DNA of 64,000 bases from Sporosarcina luteola (lineage in GTDB: Bacteria > Bacillota > Bacilli > Bacillales_A > Planococcaceae). Within the stretch, counting starts at the first letter, position 1, and each line of letters begins with the position of its first letter. Made by a program: the position numbers and the translations under genes. Under the pieces are notes generated by a model, which was not told the origin of the DNA, made no database searches, and saw only the letters and a program-made list of their open reading frames with translations. Of the stretch, positions 52,783 through 60,862 are shown piece by piece. The stretch lies in assembly GCF_023715585.1 (NCBI RefSeq), contig NZ_JAMBOK010000001.1:496001-560000 (forward strand), in the 5' to 3' direction.

Positions 52783-54537
52783 TTGAAAGTCTTACTGCAA
52801 CTTGGCTGGTTTTTCAAACAACGGAAGAAACAATATGGACTTGGCGTCGCAGCGCTTGTGTTCGTCTCCTTATTGCAATTGCTTCCTCCGAAAATCATCG
52901 GCTTGATCGTCGATGACATTACGGAAGCCACATTGACAGCTTCCGAGCTGACGAAGTGGCTTATCATTTTGGCCATAGCCGGAATTCTCATGTACGTGTC
53001 CCGCTATTATTGGCGCGTCATGATCTTCGGCTCCGCAGTTCTATTGTCGCGGACGATGCGGGAGAAATTATTCAATCATTTTACGAGGATGTCGCCTTCC
53101 TTTTATCAAAAGAGAAGGGTCGGGGACTTGATGGCCCATGCGACAAATGACATCAACGCCGTTCAGCAGACGGCAGGAATGGGAATTTTGACGCTCGTCG
53201 ACTCCATTTCCACTGGCGGTTTCGTCATTTTGACGATGGCGTTGACCATCAACTGGAAATTGACAGTCATTGCACTTATTCCATTTCCATTCATGATTTT
53301 CCTGACAAGCTATTATGGGAGATTGCTGCGCAAACGTTTCCGATTTGCGCAAGAGGCGTTCTCTAATCTGAACGATAAGACGCAGGAAAGCATTTCTGGC
53401 ATAAAAGTAATCAAAACATTCGGTCAACAAAAGGAAGACATCGAAGATTTTACAGATCTATCGACGGATGTCGTCGCTAAAAATATGCGGGTGGCAAAAG
53501 TGGATGCGCTTTTCGATCCGACAATCACCGGCATCTTTGCGGTATCCTATATTCTATCTTTCTACTTCGGAACAAAATTCATCGTTGCAGGGGATATGTC
53601 CATCGGTGACATGGTGGCATTCAGTACATACCTCGGACTGCTTGTATGGCCAATGCTCGCTTTCGGATTCCTGTTCAATATCGTGGAACGTGGGAATGCA
53701 TCGTACAGCCGTATTACGGAACTATTGTCCATCGCTCCGGATATTAAAGATGTCACAGGAGCAATCGATCGCCGTCCGGAGGGGGATCTCCACTTCGACA
53801 TCAATGAATTTAAATTCCCGGATGATGAAACGCCTGCGCTCCACAATGTCCACTTCACTTTGAAACGAGGAGAGACACTCGGCATTGTCGGGAAAACCGG
53901 CTCCGGAAAAACGGCAATCCTGAAATTATTGCTGAGAGAATTTGAAGGTTATAAAGGAAGCATCGTTTATGGCGGGCATCCGATCAATCAATACAAACAG
54001 CAGCGTTTGCGGGAGTCTATCGGATACGTGCCGCAGGATCATTTCCTGTTCTCGACGACGATTGCGGAGAATATTGCGTTCACGAATCCGAAAATCGATC
54101 GGGAGAAGATTTATGAGGCGGCGAGGCTCGCCCATATCCACGATGATATTGAAGGATTCGCAGAAGGCTATGAAACGATCGTTGGAGAACGCGGGGTTTC
54201 TTTGTCCGGAGGCCAGAAGCAACGGGTATCCATTGCGCGCGCACTGATCATGCAACCCGAATTGCTCATTTTGGACGACTCGTTATCGGCAGTCGATGCC
54301 AAAACCGAAGAAGCAATCCTTGAGTCGCTGAAGCGGACACGCACAGGCGAGACGACAGTCATTACGTCCCACCGATTAAGCGCCATCCAGCATGCTCATA
54401 AAATTATCGTCATGCATGAGGGAACGATTGTCGAAGCAGGTACGCATGAAGAATTGATTGCCATGGATGGAAGATATAAAGAAATGTATGACCTGCAGCA
54501 ATTGGAAGTGCTTGTCGAGCAAGGAGGGGAAGAATAA
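52783..54537 (+). CDS. ABC exporter half-transporter, BmrC/YheI type (non-canonical ATP site)
   Basis: 584 residues: six membrane helices (about 15-290) and a nucleotide-binding domain with Walker A GKTGSGKT, signature LSGGQKQR, and Walker B LLILDDSLSAVD. The catalytic Glu after Walker B is Asp, so its own ATP site is degenerate, as in BmrC of the BmrCD multidrug exporter. TTG 52783 follows AAAAGGGGG. The stop overlaps the next gene by one base, forming a heterodimer pair. Substrate (drug or lipid) is not deducible. Confidence 0.92.
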   Translation: MKVLLQLGWFFKQRKKQYGLGVAALVFVSLLQLLPPKIIGLIVDDITEATLTASELTKWLIILAIAGILMYVSRYYWRVMIFGSAVLLSRTMREKLFNHFTRMSPSFYQKRRVGDLMAHATNDINAVQQTAGMGILTLVDSISTGGFVILTMALTINWKLTVIALIPFPFMIFLTSYYGRLLRKRFRFAQEAFSNLNDKTQESISGIKVIKTFGQQKEDIEDFTDLSTDVVAKNMRVAKVDALFDPTITGIFAVSYILSFYFGTKFIVAGDMSIGDMVAFSTYLGLLVWPMLAFGFLFNIVERGNASYSRITELLSIAPDIKDVTGAIDRRPEGDLHFDINEFKFPDDETPALHNVHFTLKRGETLGIVGKTGSGKTAILKLLLREFEGYKGSIVYGGHPINQYKQQRLRESIGYVPQDHFLFSTTIAENIAFTNPKIDREKIYEAARLAHIHDDIEGFAEGYETIVGERGVSLSGGQKQRVSIARALIMQPELLILDDSLSAVDAKTEEAILESLKRTRTGETTVITSHRLSAIQHAHKIIVMHEGTIVEAGTHEELIAMDGRYKEMYDLQQLEVLVEQGGEE

Positions 54538-56324
54538 TGCAGATGGAAAAACAGCCTAAATTGACGGCAAAGGACCAATGGATCGTCTTCAAGCGGTTGA
54601 TGCGCTATGCAATTCCACATAAGGTAAGCATCTCGGTCGCATTGTTCTTCCTTATCTTAACGATAACAGGAAGCATTGTCGGCCCGCTCATCATCCAATC
54701 ATTTATCGATGATTATTTGACACCGCTCAACTTTCCGAAGAATGAAGTGATGACGCTCGCACTCGTTTATATCGGGCTGCAGATCTTCATTGTCGTTGTA
54801 TCGTATTTTCAACTGCTCCGCTTTCAGGACATTGCGTTGAAGATCATTCAACAAATGAGGATCGATGTATTCTCGAAAGTCCAAGGGCTAGGTATGCGTT
54901 ATTTTGACAGGACACCGGCAGGAAGCATCGTGTCACGTGTGACGAACGACACAGAATCCATCAAAGAAATGTTCGTCAGCGTCGTCGTCACGTTCTTGCA
55001 AGCGATCTTCGTCATTATCGGTGTTTACATTGCTCTCTTTTCACTTGACGTGAAACTATCGTTTGCTTCCATGATTCTCTTGCCATTGTTCTTTGCGATC
55101 ATCTTCGTCTACCGTCGATACAGCGCTGATTTCTATCAGGACATCAGGGAGAGATTGAGTCAATTGAATGCCAAAATTGCCGAATCGTTATCCGGGATGG
55201 GCATGATCCAGGCATTCCGGCAGGAGGAACGATTGTCTAAGGAGTTTGATGATATTAACGAAGGGCATTATCGTGCAGGCATGCGGAACATCAAATTCGA
55301 TAGTGTGCTATTAGGGCCGTTCATCGACTTGCTCTATGCCTTCGCAATTGTTGCCGTCCTTGGCTATTTTGGATTCATGTCATTGGACAGTGCAGTCGAA
55401 GTGGGGATCATCTATGCATTCACGACACTGATCGGCCGTCTCTTCCAACCGGTCCAGCAAGTGATGCAGCGGTTGTCCATTTTCCAACAAGCGCTCGTTT
55501 CGGCGTCACGCGTATTCAAGTTGATGGACGACCCGGATATGGAGCCTGCGCAACAGGAAACAGAGCATAAGGAAATCCAAGAAGGGACAATCGAATTCCG
55601 AAATGTGACGTTTTCCTATGATGGCAAAAACGATGTGCTGAAAAACATCTCGTTCACAGCGAATGCCGGTGAAACGGTGGCATTGGTCGGTCATACGGGA
55701 AGCGGAAAGAGTTCAATCATCAACTTGCTTATGAGGTTCTATGAATATGGGCAGGGGGAAATCCTCATTGACGGCGTCTCCTTAAAAGACTTGCCGAAGT
55801 CGGAACTGCGGAAGAAAATCGGATTAGTTCTACAAGATCCATTCTTGTTTTATGGCGATATCGAAAGCAATATCCGTCTTCATAATGAGGGGATGTCATC
55901 AGAGGAAGTCCGTGCAGCTGCTGAATTTGTCCAAGCGAATGAATTCATTGAGAAGCTGCCTGATAAATATTCACAGAAAGTGACAGAGCGGGGATCCACT
56001 TTCTCGAGCGGACAGCGTCAACTTGTGGCATTCGCACGGACGATTGCAACGAACCCGAAAATACTCGTGTTAGATGAAGCGACCGCGAATATCGACACGG
56101 AAACGGAAGTTGCCATCCAGGCAAGCTTGGAAAAAATGAGGAGAGGACGTACGACAATTGCCATTGCCCATCGATTGAGCACAATCCAGGATGCAGAACT
56201 GATCCTCGTCCTCCACCAAGGCGAAATTGTCGAACGTGGCAACCACCAGCAGCTGTTAGCACAAAAAGGGCTCTACTTTATGATGTATCAATTACAAAAC
56301 GGTCTCATGGAAGACGCGATGTAA
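54537..56324 (+). CDS. ABC exporter half-transporter, BmrD/YheH type
   Basis: 595 residues: six membrane helices and a nucleotide-binding domain with Walker A GHTGSGKS, degenerate signature FSSGQRQL (Ser for the first Gly), and a canonical Walker B with catalytic Glu (ILVLDEATANID). Together with the upstream half, this gives one active composite ATP site (its Walker A/B with the partner's LSGGQ) and one degenerate site, the standard design of heterodimeric exporters. Confidence 0.93.
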   Translation: MQMEKQPKLTAKDQWIVFKRLMRYAIPHKVSISVALFFLILTITGSIVGPLIIQSFIDDYLTPLNFPKNEVMTLALVYIGLQIFIVVVSYFQLLRFQDIALKIIQQMRIDVFSKVQGLGMRYFDRTPAGSIVSRVTNDTESIKEMFVSVVVTFLQAIFVIIGVYIALFSLDVKLSFASMILLPLFFAIIFVYRRYSADFYQDIRERLSQLNAKIAESLSGMGMIQAFRQEERLSKEFDDINEGHYRAGMRNIKFDSVLLGPFIDLLYAFAIVAVLGYFGFMSLDSAVEVGIIYAFTTLIGRLFQPVQQVMQRLSIFQQALVSASRVFKLMDDPDMEPAQQETEHKEIQEGTIEFRNVTFSYDGKNDVLKNISFTANAGETVALVGHTGSGKSSIINLLMRFYEYGQGEILIDGVSLKDLPKSELRKKIGLVLQDPFLFYGDIESNIRLHNEGMSSEEVRAAAEFVQANEFIEKLPDKYSQKVTERGSTFSSGQRQLVAFARTIATNPKILVLDEATANIDTETEVAIQASLEKMRRGRTTIAIAHRLSTIQDAELILVLHQGEIVERGNHQQLLAQKGLYFMMYQLQNGLMEDAM

Positions 56325-56327
56325 CAA

Positions 56328-56375
56328 ACCGGTTCGCCAACGCATCTCTTGTGAAGGCGAACCGTTATTTTATTT
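56328..56375 (+). terminator. Terminator of the ABC exporter operon
   Basis: CGGTTCGCC / GGCGAACCG stem with a 17-base loop, then TTATTTTATTT. Confidence 0.85.
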
Positions 56376-56482
56376 ACACACGCTACGCTTTTCTTTGTTC
56401 AAAAAGAGTTCACAGTTAAAATAGGCGAATTTCGGCATGGGATTTGATACGATGGGAGAAGAATAATGAAGGGGAGAGAATG

Positions 56483-57193
56483 ATGGCAACTGATTTAAAT
56501 ATATTTCTAGCATTTGGAGCTGGGTTTCTCAGTTTCATTTCGCCTTGTGTCCTGCCATTGTATCCGGCATTCATATCTTATATTACCGGCATGTCGCTTG
56601 AAGAGCTGAAATCGGATTCAAAACGGATGAACCGGAATGGCATGCTCCATACGCTGTTCTTCTTAATCGGATTTTCAGTCGTATTCGTCTTTTTAGGGTT
56701 CAGCACATCCTTCGTCGGCAACTTCTTCATCCAGTACAAGGATTTGCTTAGACAAATCGGTGCCATTTTCATCGTATTATTCGGCCTAATGGTCATCGGA
56801 TTATTTACACCGAAATTTTTAATGCAAGAGCATCGTCTGCAATTCAAAAACCGTCCGGCCGGTTATTTAGGGACAGCATTGATTGGGCTCGCTTTTTCTG
56901 CGGGATGGCAACCGTGCATGGGACCGATCATCGGAGCCATCATCGGACTGGCAGCCGCAAATCCCGGTTCCAGCATGCTATACATGATGATGTATGTACT
57001 CGGTTTTGCGATTCCGTTTTTCGTCTTGTCGTTCTTTATTACTCGACTCGGCTGGATCCGAAGAAACAGCAACCTGATAATGAAAGTCGGCGGTTATATT
57101 ATGATTGCCTTCGGACTATTGCTGTTCTTTGACGGCATTGTTTTCCTGACAAGCCTACTAAGCCCGATATTCGGGGATTTCCAAGGATTTTAA
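56483..57193 (+). CDS. ccdA: Cytochrome c biogenesis protein CcdA
   Basis: Membrane thiol-disulfide carrier that passes electrons from cytoplasmic thioredoxin to extracytoplasmic partners for haem attachment. 236 residues, six helices. The two redox cysteines are visible in ISPCVLPLYPAF and GWQPCMGPIIGA. The frame extends to 56444, but GGGGAG at about 56473 fits ATG 56483 (or 56480). It heads a ccdA-thioredoxin-ccdC group and would supply QcrC, the cytochrome c encoded in this window. Confidence 0.94.
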   Translation: MATDLNIFLAFGAGFLSFISPCVLPLYPAFISYITGMSLEELKSDSKRMNRNGMLHTLFFLIGFSVVFVFLGFSTSFVGNFFIQYKDLLRQIGAIFIVLFGLMVIGLFTPKFLMQEHRLQFKNRPAGYLGTALIGLAFSAGWQPCMGPIIGAIIGLAAANPGSSMLYMMMYVLGFAIPFFVLSFFITRLGWIRRNSNLIMKVGGYIMIAFGLLLFFDGIVFLTSLLSPIFGDFQGF

Positions 57194-57201
57194 CAAGTAT
57201 A

Positions 57202-57226
57202 GCCTCCGAGCATCTTGCTTGGAGGC
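57202..57226 (+). terminator. Hairpin between ccdA and the thioredoxin gene
   Basis: GCCTCC-GAGCA / TGCTT-GGAGGC, 11 bp with one wobble pair and a 3-base loop. It has only a delayed T run (TTTTT about 10 bases on), so it may be a partial terminator or an mRNA stability element. Confidence 0.5.
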
Positions 57227-57257
57227 GTAATTGATTTTTGAAGTGGAGGAACTGCCG

Positions 57258-57587
57258 ATGAAAGAGATCGGATCTTTTAAACAATGGCTCGACATAATTG
57301 CGAGCGAGCCTCGGCTTGTCGTGTTTGTAAAAACGAATCACTGCTCCGTCTGTGAAGGGCTTTATCCGCAAGTGGCCGAACTGGAAGAGGATTATCCATT
57401 TCCTTTTTATAGAGTGAATGCTGCACAAGTCCCTGAAATGGCGGGACAGCTCGCCCTATTCACTGCACCTGTTGTTCTCCTGTTCCATGAAGGAAAGGAA
57501 ACTGCCAGATTTGCCAGGTTCGTTCCGATGGAGCAGCTGAAATACCGTTTGGATGAGTTGCTGGAGTGGGGGGAGGGCCATGCTTAA
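57258..57587 (+). CDS. Thioredoxin-like protein
   Basis: A 109-residue cytoplasmic thioredoxin-fold protein. Redox motif CSVC in FVKTNHCSVCEGLYP replaces the usual CGPC; the cis-proline is in FTAPVVLLFHEG. It has no signal peptide. GTGGAGGAACTGCC gives ATG 57258. It lies between ccdA and ccdC and is a plausible electron donor or partner to CcdA; that role is inferred. Confidence 0.87.
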   Translation: MKEIGSFKQWLDIIASEPRLVVFVKTNHCSVCEGLYPQVAELEEDYPFPFYRVNAAQVPEMAGQLALFTAPVVLLFHEGKETARFARFVPMEQLKYRLDELLEWGEGHA

Positions 57588-58092
57588 ACTTCATGAAATT
57601 ATTGAGTACATATTCAATGAAATCCCTTCTGTGTATTTGATCGTCGGCTCAACGCTGTTATTCTTATTTATGGGAACGATGGCGTTCATTGTGCGTACGA
57701 AAGCGGCAAAAAGACCGGTTTCACCTAAAAAAATCATCTTGCCGCCGCTGTTCATGTCGACAGGGGCGCTTATGTTTTTATTTGAAGAATTCAGGGTGCC
57801 CTTGCTTCAAGTCTTCGAATCGGTTATTGTCGGAATGCTATTTTCGATTGTGTTGATCAAAACAACGAATTTTGAAGTGAAGAATGAAAAGCTTTATGTC
57901 AAAAAGTCGCGAGCTTTCCTAATCATCCTCTTCGGTCTGCTACTTGTACGTTTTGTCGCGAAATTAATTTTAAGCAGCACCATCGACGTAGGGGAGCTTG
58001 GCGGCATGTTCTGGATACTCGCATTCGGCATGATTGTCCCATGGCGCATCGGGATGTTGGTGAAATATTACAAACTGAAAAACACCATTTAA
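57580..58092 (+). CDS. ccdC: CcdC family membrane protein
   Basis: A 170-residue protein with four or five membrane segments of the CcdC/YneJ family, found next to ccdA in Bacillus. It is reported as not essential for cytochrome c synthesis, and its role is unclear. GGGGGGAGGGCC precedes ATG 57580, which overlaps the thioredoxin gene by 8 bases; upstream frame codons to 57553 are not needed. Confidence 0.87.
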   Translation: MLKLHEIIEYIFNEIPSVYLIVGSTLLFLFMGTMAFIVRTKAAKRPVSPKKIILPPLFMSTGALMFLFEEFRVPLLQVFESVIVGMLFSIVLIKTTNFEVKNEKLYVKKSRAFLIILFGLLLVRFVAKLILSSTIDVGELGGMFWILAFGMIVPWRIGMLVKYYKLKNTI

Positions 58093-58163
58093 AAAAACTA
58101 GAGGTTCTGGTTCGGCTTATACTTAGAAATTGAATTTATTTTACTTGGAAATTTTGCTTGAAG

Positions 58164-58213
58164 TGCAGGCACTCGACTCGCGCGGAAAGCGAGTGGCTGA
58201 AAGGAAAGCAACG
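58164..58213. repeat. Short structured repeat near ccdC
   Basis: CACTCG (58170-58175) pairs with CGAGTG (58190-58195) around a GC-rich loop CTCGCGCGGAAAG, followed by GCTGAAAGGAAAGCAACG. I recall similar phrases in intergenic repeats of Bacillales. No coding. Confidence 0.5.
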
Positions 58214-58235
58214 ATATTGGAAGGCAGTAAATAAT

Positions 58236-58292
58236 AAAAAGGTGCTACCACAGAAATTCAAATTTCATTGAATTTCAGGGAAGCACCTTTTT
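58236..58292. terminator. Bidirectional terminator between ccdC and yneK
   Basis: AAAAAGGTGCT pairs with AGCACCTTTTT, and inside it GAAATTCAA pairs with TTGAATTTC. The A and T runs work for both strands. Confidence 0.85.
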
Positions 58293-58311
58293 AGGTTCAC
58301 GTCTAGACTCC

Positions 58312-58408
58312 GGTGACCAGCCCCTCGAGTCGCTTCAGTCTTGAAGCATAAGGCAAAGAACGCCTTATTTTCAAAACTTCCAACGCTTGTCGGGGCTAGG
58401 CGGTCACC
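58312..58408. repeat. Structured intergenic repeat element with nested hairpins
   Basis: GGTGACC-AGCCCC (58312-58324) pairs with GGGGCT (58392-58397) and GGTCACC (58402-58408). An internal hairpin ATAAGGC / GCCTTAT sits near 58348-58369. The whole roughly 97-base unit folds as one long stem with a branched tip. Similar units occur, from memory, between genes of other Bacillales; it ends only 11 bases from the yneK stop. Confidence 0.65.
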
Positions 58409-58418
58409 TCCGCTTTTG

Positions 58419-58844
58419 TTAATCAAATAAATGCTCGTAAGGTGTAATATCAATTTCCATCGAGTCCAATTTCCTGCGTAAAAATTTATGATCGCGTTTC
58501 GGAGTAGCGATAATGTAACCGCGGATAATATGATCGAAGCTTATTGTCTTCGCACGGTCTTCCAACGCAATTTGACCGATTTTAGAGCCGATCTTCTGCT
58601 TGGCGACGTCACGGAACAATTCCGGAACGGGGCTGACGAGTTCATTCAATAACTCTTTCGCTTCATCATTCCAGAGATGAAGGGATTCATTCACATAATG
58701 CTCTTCCCAATCAAGCGTCGATTTACCATCCGCCTTCGGAAACACTTTCAGGAATTTGCGGAACATGAAAAAGCCGCCGATTCCGAAAAGGCCGACCAGG
58801 ACGACACACCAAAAAATGATGAACCACATAAAAAAATCTTGCAA
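58419..58844 (-). CDS. yneK: DUF2621 membrane-anchored protein, YneK
   Basis: A 141-residue protein with one N-terminal membrane helix (FFMWFIIFWCVVLVGLFGIGG) and a soluble domain. Conserved blocks FMFRKFLKVFPKADGKSTLDW, LVSPVPELFRDVA and DHIIRGYIIATPKRDHKFL identify the YneK family, neighbour of ccdC in B. subtilis. Function unknown. TTG 58844 follows AGAGGTG with 7-base spacing. Confidence 0.87.
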   Translation of the reverse strand: MQDFFMWFIIFWCVVLVGLFGIGGFFMFRKFLKVFPKADGKSTLDWEEHYVNESLHLWNDEAKELLNELVSPVPELFRDVAKQKIGSKIGQIALEDRAKTISFDHIIRGYIIATPKRDHKFLRRKLDSMEIDITPYEHLFD

Positions 58845-58938
58845 CAGTCTTCACCTCTTCCATTCTACTCCCCATTATAAGAGCTTTTTCAAAAAAATAC
58901 ACGGACAAAGTATCATTTCTTCCTTCCACGGTTGGCTA

Positions 58939-59052
58939 GTGCTCATACAGCAGGTCGGATTTCCGATCTTTGTATCATTTTACCTGTTGCACCGTCTTGG
59001 AACGAAACTGAAAGCAATTCACACTGCGCTTGTTTCATTACATGTGAAATGA
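58939..59052 (+). CDS. Possible YvrJ-like small membrane peptide
   Basis: A short frame with one hydrophobic segment, VLIQQVGFPIFVSFYLLHRL, followed by an amphipathic tail (GTKLKAIHTALVSL), the pattern of the YvrJ family of tiny membrane proteins. Start uncertain: GTG 58939 (37 residues) has no clear ribosome site, and ATT 58915 is an alternative. It could also be a chance frame. The rest of the 58856-59160 gap holds only the Sco promoter. Confidence 0.4.
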   Translation: MLIQQVGFPIFVSFYLLHRLGTKLKAIHTALVSLHVK

Positions 59053-59100
59053 ACTTCACGGAAACGTCAAAGATTGGACAAGAACGATGAACCCATGCGG

Positions 59101-59129
59101 TTGTTTGATAAGTATGCATCCACTATGAT
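59101..59129 (+). promoter_or_regulatory. SigA promoter of the Sco gene
   Basis: TTGTTT (59101-59106), 17 bases, TATGAT (59124-59129), about 30 bases before ATG 59161. Confidence 0.6.
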
Positions 59130-59160
59130 AAAGTAAGTACGAAAGTGGAGGGTTCTGTAT

Positions 59161-59760
59161 ATGCGCAAAAAAATATTTTTATTGTCCATCATGATGCTTA
59201 TGCTAGTAGTGAGTGCATGTTCAATGGGCGGGTTCAAAGCGGATCATAACTATAAGATTGACCCGTTTGAATTTACGAACCAACATAATGAGAAAGTATC
59301 CCTTGACGATTTGAAGGGGACTGTCTGGATTGCCCAATTTGTCTTTACAAATTGTGAGACCGTCTGCCTGCCGATGATGGCGAATATGACGGATTTGCAG
59401 AAAATGCTGCATGACGAAGGCATTGAAGATTATAAAATTGTATCCTTCAGCATAGACCCTAAAAATGATACGCCTGAAGCTTTGCAAGAATACTTGGATG
59501 CATTCGAGCCTGTCGATCAAAGCAAATGGGAAATGTTGACCGGATATAGCCAGGAAACGATTGAAAACTTGGCGATCGGCTCTTTCAAGACGTTCGTCAG
59601 CAAGGCGCCGGGAGAGGACCAAGTTGTCCATGGAACGGCATTCAGCTTAGTCAATAAAGACGGAGTGTCTGTTAAGACTTACAGTGGTGCGGAAGAAGTT
59701 CCTTACGAGGAAATCGTGAAAGATATGACCGCGCTCATCAAAGAAAAACCGAAATCCTAA
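59161..59760 (+). CDS. Sco1/SenC family copper chaperone lipoprotein
   Basis: Membrane-anchored protein for assembly of the CuA centre of cytochrome c oxidase (BsSco/YpmQ). 199 residues. Signal and lipobox VVSAC (Cys20), thioredoxin fold with the copper-binding pair CETVC in FVFTNCETVCLPMM, and the conserved histidine in VVHGTAFSLVNKDG. GTGGAGGG precedes ATG 59161. Together with ccdA and qcrABC it supports an aerobic cytochrome c respiratory chain. Confidence 0.94.
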   Translation: MRKKIFLLSIMMLMLVVSACSMGGFKADHNYKIDPFEFTNQHNEKVSLDDLKGTVWIAQFVFTNCETVCLPMMANMTDLQKMLHDEGIEDYKIVSFSIDPKNDTPEALQEYLDAFEPVDQSKWEMLTGYSQETIENLAIGSFKTFVSKAPGEDQVVHGTAFSLVNKDGVSVKTYSGAEEVPYEEIVKDMTALIKEKPKS

Positions 59761-59787
59761 TTAGAAATGAAATGAAAGGGTGGTACA

Positions 59788-60447
59788 GTGAAGAAGAAAA
59801 AAAAGGGGATATCTATAAAAGCGAAGTTTTTTATGATCGTTTTGCTTATCCCTGTTGCTGTAACCACCTTCACCATATCAGCTATTATTTGGACAGGCAT
59901 CCAAAACCCCGAGCTCATAAAAAAATCTGCAAGCACGTTGCTTGAGTTCCAGGACCGGCATACCGCATTGGTCATACCGGAAGAGTATATTCCAATATAC
60001 AAAGCGGCTGCGGAGGAGTACGGCATTCCCTGGACGCTACTTGCCGCCCACCATCGGATTGAAACCAGATTCTCAACGATGAATACTTTGTTATCTCCAG
60101 CCGGTGCGGAAGGGCATATGCAGTTCATGCCTTGCACCTTCGTAGGCTGGGGATATCCAGGTTGTGAAGGGCTTGGAAAAGGGAATATACCTGATAAGGA
60201 CAAGACGGATCCTGCTGTCATTAAAAAGTATGGCGGGTACGGAGTCGATGCAAATGGGGATGGAATTGCTGACCCTTTTGATATTGAAGATGCGATATTC
60301 AGCGCCGCACATTATTTGTCCAAAAGCGGGGCAGCAGATGGGGAGATTGAAAAGGCGGTATTCCATTACAATCATAGTGATAAATATGTAGAAGACGTCT
60401 TATGGTTCTTCAATGAGTTTGAAGCTCAAAGACTGGAAAGTAAATGA
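59788..60447 (+). CDS. Membrane-anchored lytic transglycosylase-like protein
   Basis: 219 residues with a basic N terminus, a signal-anchor helix (about 15-38) and a lysozyme-like SLT domain: YGIPWTLLAAHHRIETRFSTM (catalytic Glu in RIETRF), then SPAGAEGHMQFMPCTFVGWG (variant of SxxGAxGxMQ) and IFSAAHYLSKSG. It probably cleaves peptidoglycan at the outer membrane face. GTG 59788 follows AAAGGGTGG. The Asp-rich loop DANGDGIADPFDIED resembles a calcium-binding loop. Confidence 0.9.
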   Translation: MKKKKKGISIKAKFFMIVLLIPVAVTTFTISAIIWTGIQNPELIKKSASTLLEFQDRHTALVIPEEYIPIYKAAAEEYGIPWTLLAAHHRIETRFSTMNTLLSPAGAEGHMQFMPCTFVGWGYPGCEGLGKGNIPDKDKTDPAVIKKYGGYGVDANGDGIADPFDIEDAIFSAAHYLSKSGAADGEIEKAVFHYNHSDKYVEDVLWFFNEFEAQRLESK

Positions 60448-60487
60448 AAAGAGCGTCAAGAGAAAAATCTCTTGACGCTCTTTTTCA
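60447..60487. terminator. Bidirectional terminator after the transglycosylase gene
   Basis: Thirteen-base stem GAGCGTCAAGAGA / TCTCTTGACGCTC with AAAA loop, A4 before and T5 after. Confidence 0.94.
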
Positions 60488-60495
60488 TTTTTTCA

Positions 60496-60750
60496 TTAGG
60501 TAGCTCTGCGCATTGATTTCATGATCAAGCTCACAATAAACACGAGGATGATTGCGCCGAGCAATGCAGGAAGGATATAGAAATCCGAAACTTTAGGACC
60601 CCATGACCCAAGCAGCATACCACCAATCCAAGCACCGATGATGCCGGCAATGATATTACCGATGACTCCACCTGGAATATCTTTTCCTAAAATAAGTCCT
60701 GCGAGCCAACCGATAATTCCACCAATAATTAGAAACCAAATAAAGCTCAT
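60496..60750 (-). CDS. GlsB/YeaQ/YmgE family small membrane protein
   Basis: 84 residues with three glycine-rich membrane helices: IWFLIIGGIIGWLAGLI, GNIIAGIIGAWIGGMLLG and LPALLGAIILVFIVSLI. The family (transglycosylase-associated protein) is often stress-induced. AAAAAGGAGATGG precedes the ATG. I looked for a SigB promoter upstream and saw no convincing one. Confidence 0.9.
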   Translation of the reverse strand: MSFIWFLIIGGIIGWLAGLILGKDIPGGVIGNIIAGIIGAWIGGMLLGSWGPKVSDFYILPALLGAIILVFIVSLIMKSMRRAT

Positions 60751-60862
60751 TTAATCCATCTCCTTTTTTAGTGATTCATAATCGCTTATGTAGTACTTAG
60801 ATATCCGTTTTTTCCATACCTTAAACATCTACAGAAGAGAAAATCACTAAAAAACATCAACA

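Noticed and set aside
60751..60862. SigB promoter for the GlsB/YeaQ-type gene
   Set aside because: No GTTTAA..GGGTAT-like pair was found upstream on the minus strand.
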